A stretch of 18,647 bases of DNA from Spirogloea muscicola (GCA_009602725.1 WELB01000266.1:6590-25236); one strand, 5' to 3'. Numbered from the stretch's first letter, positions 1 through 7,406 are shown. Notes: generated by a model not told the origin, from the letters alone. Numbers and translations: made by a program.

Positions 1-223
<223 letters not shown>

Positions 224-248
224 CATCCCCCGTGCCTCCGCCATCCCA

Positions 249-259
249 GCGCCGCCGCC

Positions 260-291
<32 letters not shown>

Positions 292-300
292 CGCCGCTGC
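249..300. repeat. (GCC)n trinucleotide repeat with GCT interruptions
   Basis: Imperfect GCC repeat interrupted by GCT, about 52 nt long and 160-210 nt upstream of the proteasome start codon. Similar tracts occur upstream of the kinase gene (12661-12730) and near the possible gene at the right edge (18552-18583). Confidence 0.85.
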
Positions 301-603
301 AGCGCTGACCAGCGCGGACCTTGAGTGGGGGAGGGGGGACGGCTCGGCACTCTCCCTCTTCCCCCGGGCCCCGCCCTCCCTCCCCGCGGACGCCTCGGTT
401 GCGTTACCGCAGACTCGCTCCCGGGCCCCCTCCCTCTCGCCCCGCGCGCCCGCGGGCGGAATTTTTGTTTTTTTTTGGGATTGGAGGGAGGGTCGGTCCT
501 CACGCGGCCCCCCCCCCTCCCGCGCGGGCCCCACAGCCGCCGACACGTGGCTGAAGCTGTCGCCGCTTCCCAGCCTTGCTCCTTCCACTGGCCTCGGGGT
601 CAC

Positions 604-996
604 CAAGCGCCCACTCGCTGTCGTGTCCTTGGCTCTTCATCAACGTGCAGGGCGCGCTCTAAGTCAGGCCTCCGGCTTTCGTGGCGGCGCTCCAGCTCCC
701 CAAGTTAGCTTGTCAGATTTGTTTGTGCGCACCCGTGGGTACTAATGTCATCTTAGGTACCTTAGATTAGGTCTCCGTATTATGTAACATTGTTTAGTCT
801 GCACTCGACTCTGCCTGAACAATGTATTGGCTTGAATTGGCCTCCCTTTCAATTCATGCGCCCCGCGCGCCTTCTCTCTTGGCATCAGCTTTGTGGTTTT
901 GGCCCTTGGGCCTCTTGCTTGGGCTGGCTTACCCAGCCCCTATCCTCAACAGGCGAGCACTTTCTTCTATCCTCAACGGGCGAGCACGTTCTTCTT
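604..996 (+). mobile_element. Non-LTR retrotransposon 3' end, family A (copy 1, plus)
   Basis: The coding remnant at about 631-745 reads ALHQRAGRAL, then QASGFRGGAP, and ends SDLFVRTRGY with a TAA stop at 743-745. It matches the C-terminus of the minus-strand element ending at 1133. The 3' UTR follows for about 250 nt and carries a GGGCTGG...CCAGCCC stem-loop (near 920-940). It ends in two 27-nt tandem units (941-967 and 968-994) containing GGCGAGCAC and a CTTCTT tail. Everything upstream of the C-terminus is missing, as in a 5'-truncated product of target-primed reverse transcription. The 5' boundary is blurred. Confidence 0.82.
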
Positions 997-1249
997 GCGG
1001 AGAGAAGGCGCGCCGGGCGCATGACATGAAATGGAGGCCAAGTCAAGCCGATACATTGTTCAGGCGGAGCTTAGGGCAAAGTAAACAGGGCTACATAATA
1101 TAGACAACGAAACCAAGGTGCCTAAGGTGACATCAGTATCCACGGGTGAGCACAAACAAATCCGACAAGCTAACTTGGGGAGCTGGAGCGCCGCCACGAA
1201 AGCCGGAGGCCTGACTTAAAGCGCGTCCTGCACATTGGTGAAGAGCCAA
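629..1249. repeat. Large inverted repeat of two tail-to-tail element ends
   Basis: Arm 629-877 is the imperfect reverse complement of 1001-1249. The arms include the coding C-terminus and most of the 3' UTR of copy 1 (+) and of the large element (-). About 123 nt lie between them, holding the stem-loop 3' end of copy 1. A transcript through this segment could fold into a hairpin with a stem of about 245 bp. Confidence 0.85.
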
Positions 1250-1837
1250 TGCTTGCGAGCGCTGCAAACCAAGTGAGAGCCGAAGTCTCGAATATGCAAC
1301 TAAGGCCTGCGGAGTGCTGGAGTGGCCCAAGCTGCCCCCCCGACTCCGACGACGCGCATCAACCAGCCAGGCCAGATGCTGGATCAGGGAGGACCATTTT
1401 ACGCCGTGGCCTCCGTAGATAACAATGGCACACGGATGAAGATGGTCCCCTCGGGGATGGTCTTGGTAGTGCCGCTCCTTCTTGCGCTCCGCGCTGGACG
1501 TGGCCCAGCCAGACACGGCTGACATGGGTGAGCCAGCCTTGTACGCGTCGATCAGTACCACGTCCAGGAGCAGACGAGGCCCCCCGCCCCGGAGGGTGGC
1601 GACCACGTCCAGACGCCGCACATATGGCTTGCCGCTCCTTGAGGAGATTGGCATGATGCCGGACACCTCCATCGCCGGATGATACCCCGCCTCTTGCACA
1701 ATTCCGAACATAGTGTCCCTGAGTAAGTCGTGGGAGGCAATGCGCTCACCCCCCTCAACACATCTCAGCATATGAGCAGCTAGATGGAGCTTGTCATGGG
1801 CAATGTGGCCACACTCGCACTGGCGGATGCCAGCCAA
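1133..1837 (-). pseudogene. Zinc knuckle plus restriction-like endonuclease C-terminus of family A element
   Basis: The open frame has 234 codons. Near its start is QCECGHIAHDKLHLAAHMLR followed by Cys, a C-x-C-x8-H-x3-H-x3-C pattern (C7, C9, H18, H22, C26). Next come SHDLLRDTMFGIVQEAGY and a candidate nuclease core, RRLDVVATL...RLLLDVVLIDAY, whose spaced aspartates resemble the PD-(D/E)XK core of RLE domains with Leu in place of the usual Pro. The C-terminal 100 residues (DHPRGDH, then RLRLSLGLQRSQALALHQ, ending SDLFVLTRGY-stop) recur in most other copies in this window. In life it would nick target DNA for reverse transcription. The first Met is not a true start; the frame belongs to the RT polyprotein. 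Confidence 0.86.
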
Positions 1838-2560
1838 GCAAGGGGGGGGGGAGGCCGTGGTGGTGGTGGAGCGCTGTACGAAACAGGTTGTTGTCTATGA
1901 GCCGAAGGGACTCGTATATTGGCAGAGCGTTTAGCCACTCAGACAAGCTCGGGGAGCTGATGGAAAGGAGCCAGGTGAGGCCACGTCCATTGTTCTTGAG
2001 CAGTCCCTTCAATTCAGAGGCGGCCTGCACGTCTGCAGCGTGAGTGTAGTGCGCCTGCGCTGTCCTGTCAGAACAGCGTGCCCATGCCGCAAAATCTACA
2101 TGACCCTCTGCAAGTGTTGGTAAAGAGCGCGAGAGGTCATGCAGTGCTGCGGTTACGGAAAGCTGGAAGGGCAGGTTCCCCGTTGCAACACCCGCTATAG
2201 CGGGTGCTGAAACAGCCTGGCCCTTCAGGATGAAGCGACTGGAGATGGTGGAGGCCACTCGGGCCCAGCAACCCAGGTGAGCTGCTTGGGACAGGCGAGC
2301 CAGTGGACGGCACCCAAGGCCGCCTTTGCTGGTAGGAAGGGTACACTGTAGGATGGCAGCCGGCGTGGCGAATAAATTGGGATGGTCCACTGGGCCGTGA
2401 AGAGCCTGTTGCAGTCTGGAGTCCACGGTAGAGTAGATGGCGCTTAGTGCGGAGGCGGGGGGTACAGTCCGCAACAGGTAAGTGGGACGCTGGGCCACAC
2501 AGCGGGTGAGGATGGCCACCGCAAGCTGCGCGTCCTGTAAGGAGGGAGGGACGGGAGATG
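1794..2560 (-). pseudogene. RT thumb and connection region (third frame)
   Basis: The frame reads LQDAQLAVAILTRCVAQRPT, then YLLRTVPPASALSAIYSTVD, and later LPTSKGGLGCRPLARLSQAA. Phrases of the type 'thumb helix, R-x-YLLR, then KGGLG...' are usual after the RT palm in non-LTR elements. The frame reaches HHHHGLPPP and then meets a run of ten G on the plus strand (1842-1851). The zinc-knuckle frame starts directly after that run, so a change in homopolymer length explains the break. Confidence 0.82.
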
Positions 2561-2930
2561 GAGATGGTTCTCAAGGGTGGACTCCACAACTTGCTCCATA
2601 TGCGCAGCAGCCCCCAACCGGGCTCCAAGCACCACCATGTCGAGTGGTGGGGTCTGGCACCCAGCAGGCAGCTTGATGAAGGGAGGGATGCCGGCTGGAG
2701 ACCAGGCTGAGCACTTCTCGGGCCGGATGTTGAGGCCAAGGCTGTTGAGCTCGCCCTCCAACGTGCTGTAAGCGCTGGTGACTTCAGTCGGGGGTCCCAC
2801 CATGGTGGTGTCGTCGGCGTAGCTTGGGATTAGCACAGCAGGGTGGGCCTCCGCTGTATTACGCTGCGCCCGTAGGTGTGCCAGTGCAACAGGAACCCAC
2901 CCAAAGGGTCTCCCTGCCGATGCCTGTGCT
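2444..2930 (-). pseudogene. Reverse transcriptase palm, catalytic YADD segment (second frame)
   Basis: In a different frame from the upstream part, this stretch encodes ALAHLRAQRNTAEAHPAVLI, then SYADDTTMVG, with the two catalytic aspartates of motif C at about 2818-2813. It continues into LNSLGLNIRPEKC, typical of the region after YADD in non-LTR elements, and DMVVLGARLGAAAHM. Together with motif A upstream it completes the RT active site. The frame is lost again near 2535-2560, in a purine-rich run, where the continuation LQDAQLAVAILTRC lies in a third frame. I read this as a decayed copy rather than programmed frameshifting, because the breaks are several and scattered. Confidence 0.88.
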
Positions 2931-3600
2931 GGATTGCAAGACCACCTGTGACGTGCCCACTCCCCAGAGCAGGCGGGAGAGTGCTCCGTAGGAGCACCGG
3001 ATGAAAGGGATGAGGGAGGGAAAATGCGTGCGCAGCTCCTCGGCGATGACACGTCTGTCAACGCTGTTAAACGCATTCTTCACGTCCACTGACAGGGCCA
3101 TCCAATCGGGATTGCAATCCAGGGCAACACGTAGACCATGAATCACTGTCTCCGCGCCCGCAGACAGCCCTGCGCCAAACTGGTGGGGGGAGAAGTGGAG
3201 CTGCGCCGCCTCTCTGTTCTGCTGGAATAGGGTCTTCGAAACCAGTCGGGTAAGGACCTCGCCCACTGCAATTGGTCGGACGCCTCCGGTGGGTTTGGAG
3301 AGAGCGAGCAGGGTGCTGCTGGTGAGTGCCGCCCGGGCCTTGGGTGAGAGAAGGCCGCGCGCCACCGCTTGGCACACTTTGTGCAGCAGACTAAAGTCAC
3401 CCGCCTCGTCGTCCAGCCATAGCTCGCGAAGGTGTTCAAAGAGCATGCCCGAGGGCCCTCCAGCCGCTGCTTTCCGGCTTTGCACCAACGCTATCCGAAG
3501 GGCTGCTGGGTTGAGGTCCACCAAGGTCGGGGGACTGGAACTCCTCGGCAGCCAGGGTAGGGGGCTTGGGGCAGGGGAGTGGAGGGTCCTGAGACGGGCT
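2859..3600 (-). pseudogene. Reverse transcriptase, N-terminal half (fingers and first catalytic Asp)
   Basis: The open part runs from 3524 (the first Met in the frame, not a real start) to 2859, and the frame continues upstream to about 3600. Visible RT blocks are GGPSGMLFEHL; LLALSKPTGGVRPIAVGE; SPHQFGAGLSAGAETVIHGL; and motif A, LSVDVKNAFNSVDRR, with the metal-binding Asp near 3086. This matches non-LTR reverse transcriptases. Just before motif B the frame breaks: near 2908-2925 the bases encode a QGDPLG-like sequence in another frame, so the usual motif B is split by a small indel. Confidence in the family is high; the exact clade is not determined. Confidence 0.92.
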
Positions 3601-3717
3601 GGTTGTTCCAGCCCCTATTCTCCCCTAGCCTTAGCTGCTGGCACAAGAGCTAGTCAATTGCCGTCCGGTATTCGAGCGTCAGCTAGCGACCTCTATGTGC
3701 TGACTCGTGGTTACTGA
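3592..3717 (+). mobile_element. Non-LTR 3' fragment, copy 3 (plus), with a stem-loop end upstream
   Basis: A 3'-end stem-loop (GGGCTGGTTGTTCCAGCCC, about 3595-3613) is followed by LALAAGTRASQLPSGIRASA and SDLYVLTRGY with a TGA stop at 3715-3717. This is the C-terminal tail of the same element lineage, in an open frame. The stem-loop precedes the coding tail, so it probably belongs to a separate 3'-end insertion. The junction with the minus-strand RT is at about 3600. Confidence 0.75.
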
Positions 3718-4023
3718 GCGGGTCAGCTTAGCAGCAGGTGACGTACATTTGTCCAATGTGCTTGCCTTTGTACTAGGCCACACATGGCCTCCCCATCTCT
3801 TGATATACACGCATTTCCTATTCTTAATGGGCGAGCACTTTCTTTCTTCTCCCTGAGAGCAGCAAGGGTCTCAGCGTCGTGAGGTGCTAGGGTGGCTGGG
3901 TCCAGAGCTTGGGCAGCACGGGAAAAAGTGCTCGCCCATTGAGAATAGGGGCTGGAACAACCAGCCCGAAAAAGAACACGGGAAACCCCTGCGAGGCCAA
4001 AACGAATGGCTCGGCGGACAGCT
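3718..4023. mobile_element. Retrotransposon 3' UTR pieces in both orientations
   Basis: The 3' UTR of copy 3 runs to about 3850 and ends TTCTTAATGGGCGAGCAC and a CTTT-rich tail (3818-3850). A minus-oriented 3' end follows at 3918-3966 (GTGCTCGCCCATTGAG, then a GGGGCTGG...CCAGCCC stem-loop). Its loop sequence pairs it with the plus copy at 3592-3620, so the same subtype lies in opposite orientations. I see no gene in the stretch. Confidence 0.7.
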
Positions 4024-4165
4024 CTTGCTCATGCGGTCCACGCGCGGGCTGGCCGTGCTAGGGCTGCTGCTTCCGGGTCTCGGCCGAGTTACTCTGATCT
4101 GCTGTTGCTCACACGTGGATACTGACCAGCCATCTGCATCTCCCTATGTACCGTCTTGCGGAGGA
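4024..4165 (+). mobile_element. Non-LTR 3' fragment, copy 4 (plus)
   Basis: The frame reads AHAVHARAGRARAAASGSR, then PSYSDLLLLTRGY and a TGA stop at 4123-4125. It is nearly the same as the end of the copy at 4281-4611, but an internal deletion removes the QSAASPA-like residues. The 3' UTR start CATCTGCATCTCCCT is shared with copies 5 and 6. Copy 5 begins near 4157. Confidence 0.78.
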
Positions 4166-4611
4166 GCACAAGTACTCTGACCACCCCCCAGACTGAGCGT
4201 TCCCTGGCTGATGTCTTAATCCTAGTTGTTTGCAATCAGGCTCCCTCAGACCTTGTCCATTGCTTTGGGCTGGCCTTTCCGCGCAAGTACTCTGACCACC
4301 CTCCAGGCGATGCCTTCGCGGCACTGGTCATTGACGTACACGGGGCATTTGGCAGTGGCTGGTTGGATCTCCTCCAGCGGCTTGCCCGGGAGGCCATCGA
4401 GCGGCGGCAGGGTTCGCCAGGCTTCAATGCTGCCGGCTCCCTCTCGCAGGTCTTTCGGATGAGGCTGGCGGTCTCGCTGCAGCGCTCTTTGGCTCATGCG
4501 GTCCACGCGCGGGCTGGCCGTGCTATGGCTGCTGCTTCCGGGTCTCGGCAAAGTGCCGCTTCTCCTGCTCCGAGTTACTCTGATCTGCTGTTGCTCACAC
4601 GTGGATACTGA
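4157..4611 (+). mobile_element. Non-LTR RLE tail, family B, copy 5 (plus), carrying a nested 89-nt insertion
   Basis: The coding tail starts LAEEHKYSDHP (4157-4191), is interrupted by an insertion (4192-4280), and resumes KYSDHPPGDAFAALVIDVHG, FRMRLAVSLQRSLAHAVHAR, and SYSDLLLLTRGY with a stop at 4609-4611. After the insertion the frame is uninterrupted for about 108 codons. The residues correspond to the C-terminal RLE region of the family A element and of the right-end copy (DHPxGD, LLQRLAR, RMRLAVSLQR, HxRAGRA). It is a 5'-truncated fragment, not a host gene. Confidence 0.85.
4192..4280 (+). mobile_element. Nested insertion of an isolated retrotransposon 3' UTR (89 nt), flanked by a 26-nt direct repeat
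   Basis: The insert starts ACTGAGCG, at the stop codon of the TRGY tail, and ends GGGCTGGCCTTTCC. Without gaps it aligns with the reverse complement of 13080-13168, the 3' UTR of the minus copy there; by eye about 79 of 89 positions agree. It is flanked by a direct repeat (4166-4191 and 4281-4306, two mismatches) that restores the coding tail when collapsed. This is the signature of target-primed retrotransposition of an RNA truncated at the stop codon. Confidence 0.9.
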
Positions 4612-4796
4612 GCAGCCATCTGCATCTCCCTCTGCACCATCTTGCACTTTGTAGTGTAGTCCTTTTTCAGCACCTCTTTCTTTGGCTTTGAACATTGTCC
4701 ATTCTTTTTGGGTTGGCTTTGCCAGCCCCTCTTCTCAATGGGCGAGCACCTTCTTTCCCAGCCACCAGTCAATCTGGCCGCGCTTCTTTTTATTTC
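4612..4796 (+). mobile_element. 3' UTR of copy 5 with stem-loop end and a second 3'-end piece
   Basis: A UTR of about 80 nt leads to ACATTGTCC, a T-rich spacer, GGGTTGGC...GCCAGCCC (4710-4728) and TCTCAATGGGCGAGCACC (4733-4750). Then CCCAGCCACCAGTCAATCTG and CCGCGCTTC follow, matching the reverse complement of about 13045-13080. Two 3'-end variants are therefore joined here. Confidence 0.8.
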
Positions 4797-5188
4797 CAGG
4801 CGATGCCTTCGCGGCACCGGCCATCGACGTACACGGGGCCTTCGGCAGTGGCTGGTTGGATCTCCTCCAGCGGCTTGCCCGGGAGGCCGTCGAGCGGCGG
4901 TCGGGTTCGCCAGGCTTCAATGCTGCCGGCTCCCTCGCGCAGGTCTTTCGGATGAGGCTGGCGGTCTCGCTACAGCGCTCTTCTCGTTCTCTGTTCCTTC
5001 TTTTTTGGGCTGGCTTTTCCAGCCCCTATCCTCAACGGGCGAGCACTTTCTCTTTGGCTCATGCGGTCCATGCGCGCGCTGGCCGTGCTAGGGCTGCTGC
5101 TTCCGGGTCTCGGCAGAGTGCCGCATTTCCTGCTTCGAGTTACTCTGATCTGCTGTTGCTCACACGTGGATACGAAGCATCCATCTGA
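4797..5188 (+). mobile_element. Non-LTR RLE tail, family B, copy 6 (plus), with in-frame nested insertion and lost stop
   Basis: It is nearly identical to copy 5 from GGCGATGCC onward: DVHGAFGSGWLDLLQRLARE, PGFNAAGSLAQVFRMRLAVS and so on. A 67-nt 3'-end insert (4983-5049) with a 5-nt duplication adds 24 codons and keeps the frame open. The usual TGA after TRGY is changed to GAA, so the frame runs on to a stop at 5186-5188. Its start coincides with CCAGGCGATGCC of copy 5, which suggests a local duplication or a hot spot for truncation. Confidence 0.85.
4983..5049 (+). mobile_element. 67-nt retrotransposon 3'-end insertion with 5-nt target duplication (CTCTT)
   Basis: Compared with the uninterrupted sister copy at about 4480-4500, this copy has 67 extra nt flanked by CTCTT at 4978-4982 and 5050-5054. 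The insert consists of a T-rich lead, GGGCTGGCTTTTCCAGCCCC, and CCTCAACGGGCGAGCACTTT. It thus defines the shortest mobile 3'-end unit seen in the window and places the 3' terminus just after GAGCACTTT. Confidence 0.88.
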
Positions 5189-5223
5189 ATCTCCCTCTGT
5201 ACCGTCTCGTGCTTTGTAGTGTA

Positions 5224-5425
5224 GTCCTTTCCGGCTGCATCTTTTCCAGCTTCGAGCTACTCTGACCTCATGTTGCTCACCCGCGGGTTTTGAACTTCGT
5301 GTGGTTCCGTCATGTCTAGTTGTCTCGATGCCTAGCTAGTGTGTTTCCCTTCTTTTGGATTTTGTCCATTCTTTTTTGGCTGGCTTCTGCCAGCCCCTCT
5401 CTTCTATGGGCGAGCTCTTCTTTCT
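5224..5425 (+). mobile_element. Non-LTR 3' fragment, copy 7 (plus), with stem-loop 3' end
   Basis: AASFPASSYSDLMLLTRGF ends in TGA at 5291-5293. A UTR follows (GTGGTTCCGTCATGTCTAG...), then TTGTCCATTC, a T run, TGGCTGGC...GCCAGCC (5376-5394) and CTATGGGCGAGCTC. The tail and UTR are nearly the same as 13832-14035, so both belong to one recent subfamily. Confidence 0.8.
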
Positions 5426-5429
5426 TCTT

Positions 5430-5620
5430 GCCCTGCAGCGAGCTACTCAGACTTGATGTTGCTCACTCGCGGGGTACTGAGCTTCCCTCTGCATCGTCTT
5501 GTGCGTTATTGTGTAGTCCTTTTCCGGCTCCTCTTTCTTTGGCTTTGGACATTGCCCATTCTCTTTGGGCTGGCTTTGCCAGCCCCTCTTCTCTATGGGC
5601 GAGCACTTTCTTCTTTCTTC
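5430..5620 (+). mobile_element. Non-LTR 3' fragment, copy 8 (plus), with stem-loop 3' end
   Basis: SYSDLMLLTRG is followed by a frameshift from an extra G in GCGGGGTACTGA (about 5470-5481). The UTR ends in GGACATTGCCC, GGGCTGGC...GCCAGCCC (5567-5585) and CTATGGGCGAGCACTTTC with a CTT-rich tail. Confidence 0.78.
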
Positions 5621-5716
5621 TTGGGGCCATATCCACTCTTTCTGGGCTTGTTTTCTTAACAGCCCCCCGCCCCTGTAGAAAGCATCTTCTGCTGTCGGGT
5701 CTCAGTGGCTGGACCT

Positions 5717-5878
5717 CTATTCCGCATGTCTCTGTCTCCCTCAACGCTCCCTGGCTCACGCCGTGCACTTGCGGGCAGGCCGTGCTATTGCTGCTGCCTC
5801 TGGGTTTCGTCGCAGCGCCTCTTTTCCAGCTGCAACTTACGCCGACTTGCTGTGATAACCCGGGGTTACTAAGCTCCC
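5717..5878 (+). mobile_element. Non-LTR 3' fragment, copy 9 (plus)
   Basis: The frame reads QRSLAHAVHLRAGRAIAAAS, GFRRSASFPAATYADLL, then a premature TGA at 5853-5855 where the last residues LLTRGY would be. The decayed remainder (CCGGGGTTACTAA) still resembles TRGY-stop. I see no 3' stem-loop directly after it. Confidence 0.75.
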
Positions 5879-5879
5879 C

Positions 5880-6040
5880 TCCTTTCACTAAGCTCCGCTC
5901 CAGCATTCCGTGGCCCATGCCTGGCACCTGCATGCCGGTCGTGCTCTAGCTGCAGCTTCTAGCCTTCGTCAAGGGGACTGCTTTCCGGCGGCTTAATCTT
6001 TCTGACTTTCGGCTGCTAAGTAGAGGTAACCAAGATTTAG
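5880..6040 (+). mobile_element. Decayed non-LTR 3' fragment, copy 10 (plus)
   Basis: Across stops the frames still read VAHAWHLHAGRALAAASSLR, then QGDCFPAA and LSDFRLLSRGN. This corresponds to the HxRAGRALAAASGFRQGD...SDLxLLTRGY tail. It is older than its neighbours. Confidence 0.6.
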
Positions 6041-6499
6041 GGTTCAGGTCATAGCGTTATCCTACATGATACTTGCTTACATATGTTGTTCAGCGCGTTC
6101 AGGCGTCTTCGGACCTGGTCAATTGTTATCGGGCTGGCTTTTCACACGGGCTGGCTTTGAAGAGCTCACTTCTTCTTTCTATTCTTCCCAGCCTGCAGCT
6201 TAGACTAAGAAAGAAGCAGCTCTTCAATGTAAGGCAATGGCTGTGAGAAGTGGCAAGCTCATCCAACGGGGCCCAGGGGCTGTGAAAAGCCAGCCCGAAA
6301 AGGATGTGAGAGGCCAGCCCAAAAAAAATTTGCTAGCCTGTAGAGACCAGGGGCTGGCAAAGGCAATGAGCAAGATCTGCAAGGGCCGGTAGGCGCAAAC
6401 AACATAAGACTACTCTCTGTGACTTCTGCGAATGGTCGCTCAACTACTTCTGATCAACAAGCGCAAATCCAAGTAAAAAGAGGGCGAAGCGAACAAGCA
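6041..6499. mobile_element. Mixed-orientation retrotransposon 3'-end pieces, no gene
   Basis: A plus-oriented partial end (CGGGCTGGCTTTTCACACGG, then GAAGAGCTCAC, about 6128-6170) is followed by minus-oriented pieces. These are GCAGCTCTTCAATGTAAGGC (about 6216-6235), GGGGCTGTGAAAAGCCAGCC (6281-6298), a second GAGGCCAGCCCAAAAAA (about 6311-6327) and GGGGCTGGC near 6351. They are fragments of the same stem-loop 3' terminus; boundaries are not clear. Confidence 0.6.
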
Positions 6500-6963
6500 T
6501 TGCCCTGTCAAACCAGGAGGCAGCAACCAAGGTGCGGCCTGCCCGCAAGTGCATGGCAAAAAGCCAAGGAACGCTGCAGGAAGATGACAAGGTGCCTTCT
6601 GTACACCCGAGCAAGCGACATGATGGCGTTAAGGTCGGGCTGCTCGCTCTGCTGCCCTACAATACGCTGCACGAACCTCTGGAGTGCCAGCCAGTCCCAG
6701 CGCCCCATGGACGTGGACTACAAGCGCGACAGACTCCTCGCCAGCGAGATGCTCTGCAGCCTTCGCTGCTTGGCACCCACCGCTTGGCGGATTTTGTTGC
6801 CCGCCTTCTCGGCCGATCGTTGGAAACTCCTGCGATCAAAGCACTTAGTGGTGACAGTGTCTGCCATGACTCGTCCAAGCACTGTGGCAGAACATGTTCC
6901 TTGCAGTACAAGCGCACGTGACTTGTCCCAGCGCGACAGGTCAGCAGACGGAGCTACCCACAA
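6500..6963 (-). mobile_element. Decayed RLE domain fragment, family B (copy 11, minus)
   Basis: Reading on the minus strand, RVMADTVTTKCFDRRSFQRS and AEKAGNKIRQAVGAKQRRL parallel IADVVTSDCFD...RLAEEAGYPVRQAAGAKDRR of the right-end copy. In another frame, GRWDWLALQRFVQRIV, GQQSEQPDLN, and RVYRRHLVIFLQRSLAF follow, which match LDLLQRLARRAV...GEQSQQPGFD...VYRMRLAVSLQRS. Frameshifts separate the blocks and the TRGY end is not clear. This is an older copy than those at 4-5 kb. Confidence 0.75.
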
Positions 6964-7380
6964 AGGGCAACTGACTCAGCTCTGGTAAGAATCCCACCCA
7001 CAACCTTGGCTGGGAAATGGGTGAACCACAGCGCTACCTTGTGGCTGGGGGTGAGGAGGAGGTCACCTTTCGCTCTAGCAATGTGCCGGAGACTCCAGAG
7101 CCAGGGCACTCTTGTGGTAGGCAAGCACGCACTTGTGTCAAGATGTGCAAGTTGATTGGGGTCCAAGATGGAAGCACAGAACCCACATTCCTCCGATTGT
7201 GCAGACATCAAGCTGCAGAGCTAGTAATCTACACTGCAACCTTGTCATGGTTGCATGGTCACAACAGTATGGGACTATTCATGCGGCACAACCTGTCACT
7301 CACGCCGTGTACGAGCAGTTGCTAGGTAATCTGTATAAACTCCTGGGTAGCCTATTTTAAGCTCACGTAAAAATGATTTT
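6964..7380. other. Unassigned stretch between retrotransposon remnant and kinase gene
   Basis: I recognise no gene here. A minus-strand frame (7211-6954) contains CGFCASILDPNQLAHLDTSA followed by Cys, with cysteines and a histidine spaced like a zinc knuckle, and it abuts the RLE remnant. It could be an upstream piece of that element, but I cannot align it to anything in the window. The end nearest the kinase gene may be its downstream flank. Confidence 0.4.
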
Positions 7381-7381
7381 C

Positions 7382-7406
7382 ATATATATATATATATATA
7401 TATATT
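7382..7406. repeat. (AT)n microsatellite
   Basis: About twelve AT units, roughly 135 nt beyond the stop codon of the minus-strand kinase gene. Confidence 0.95.

Larger units (their letters stand above)
1001..3600 (-). mobile_element. Non-LTR retrotransposon with C-terminal RLE domain, family A, 5'-truncated and frameshifted
   Basis: This is the longest element copy. In transcription order it holds RT fingers and palm (about 3600-2860), the RT catalytic YADD (2821-2810), thumb and connection (about 2560-1800), a zinc knuckle and RLE region (1837-1133), a stop at 1133-1135, and a 3' UTR down to about 1001. This domain order, with RT followed by a CxC-type knuckle and a restriction-like nuclease at the C-terminus, is that of RLE-type non-LTR elements (R2, NeSL, Utopia and related clades). 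I cannot assign the clade without a tree. The N-terminal part upstream of the RT is missing, and the copy stops near 3600 where a plus-strand 3' end begins. At least three frameshifts make it inactive as read. Confidence 0.9.

Noticed and set aside
4983-5049. Introner-like element (insertion that creates a new intron)
   Set aside because: The insert has no paired GT and AG at its edges or in its duplication, and it sits in a retrotransposon remnant instead of a host gene.
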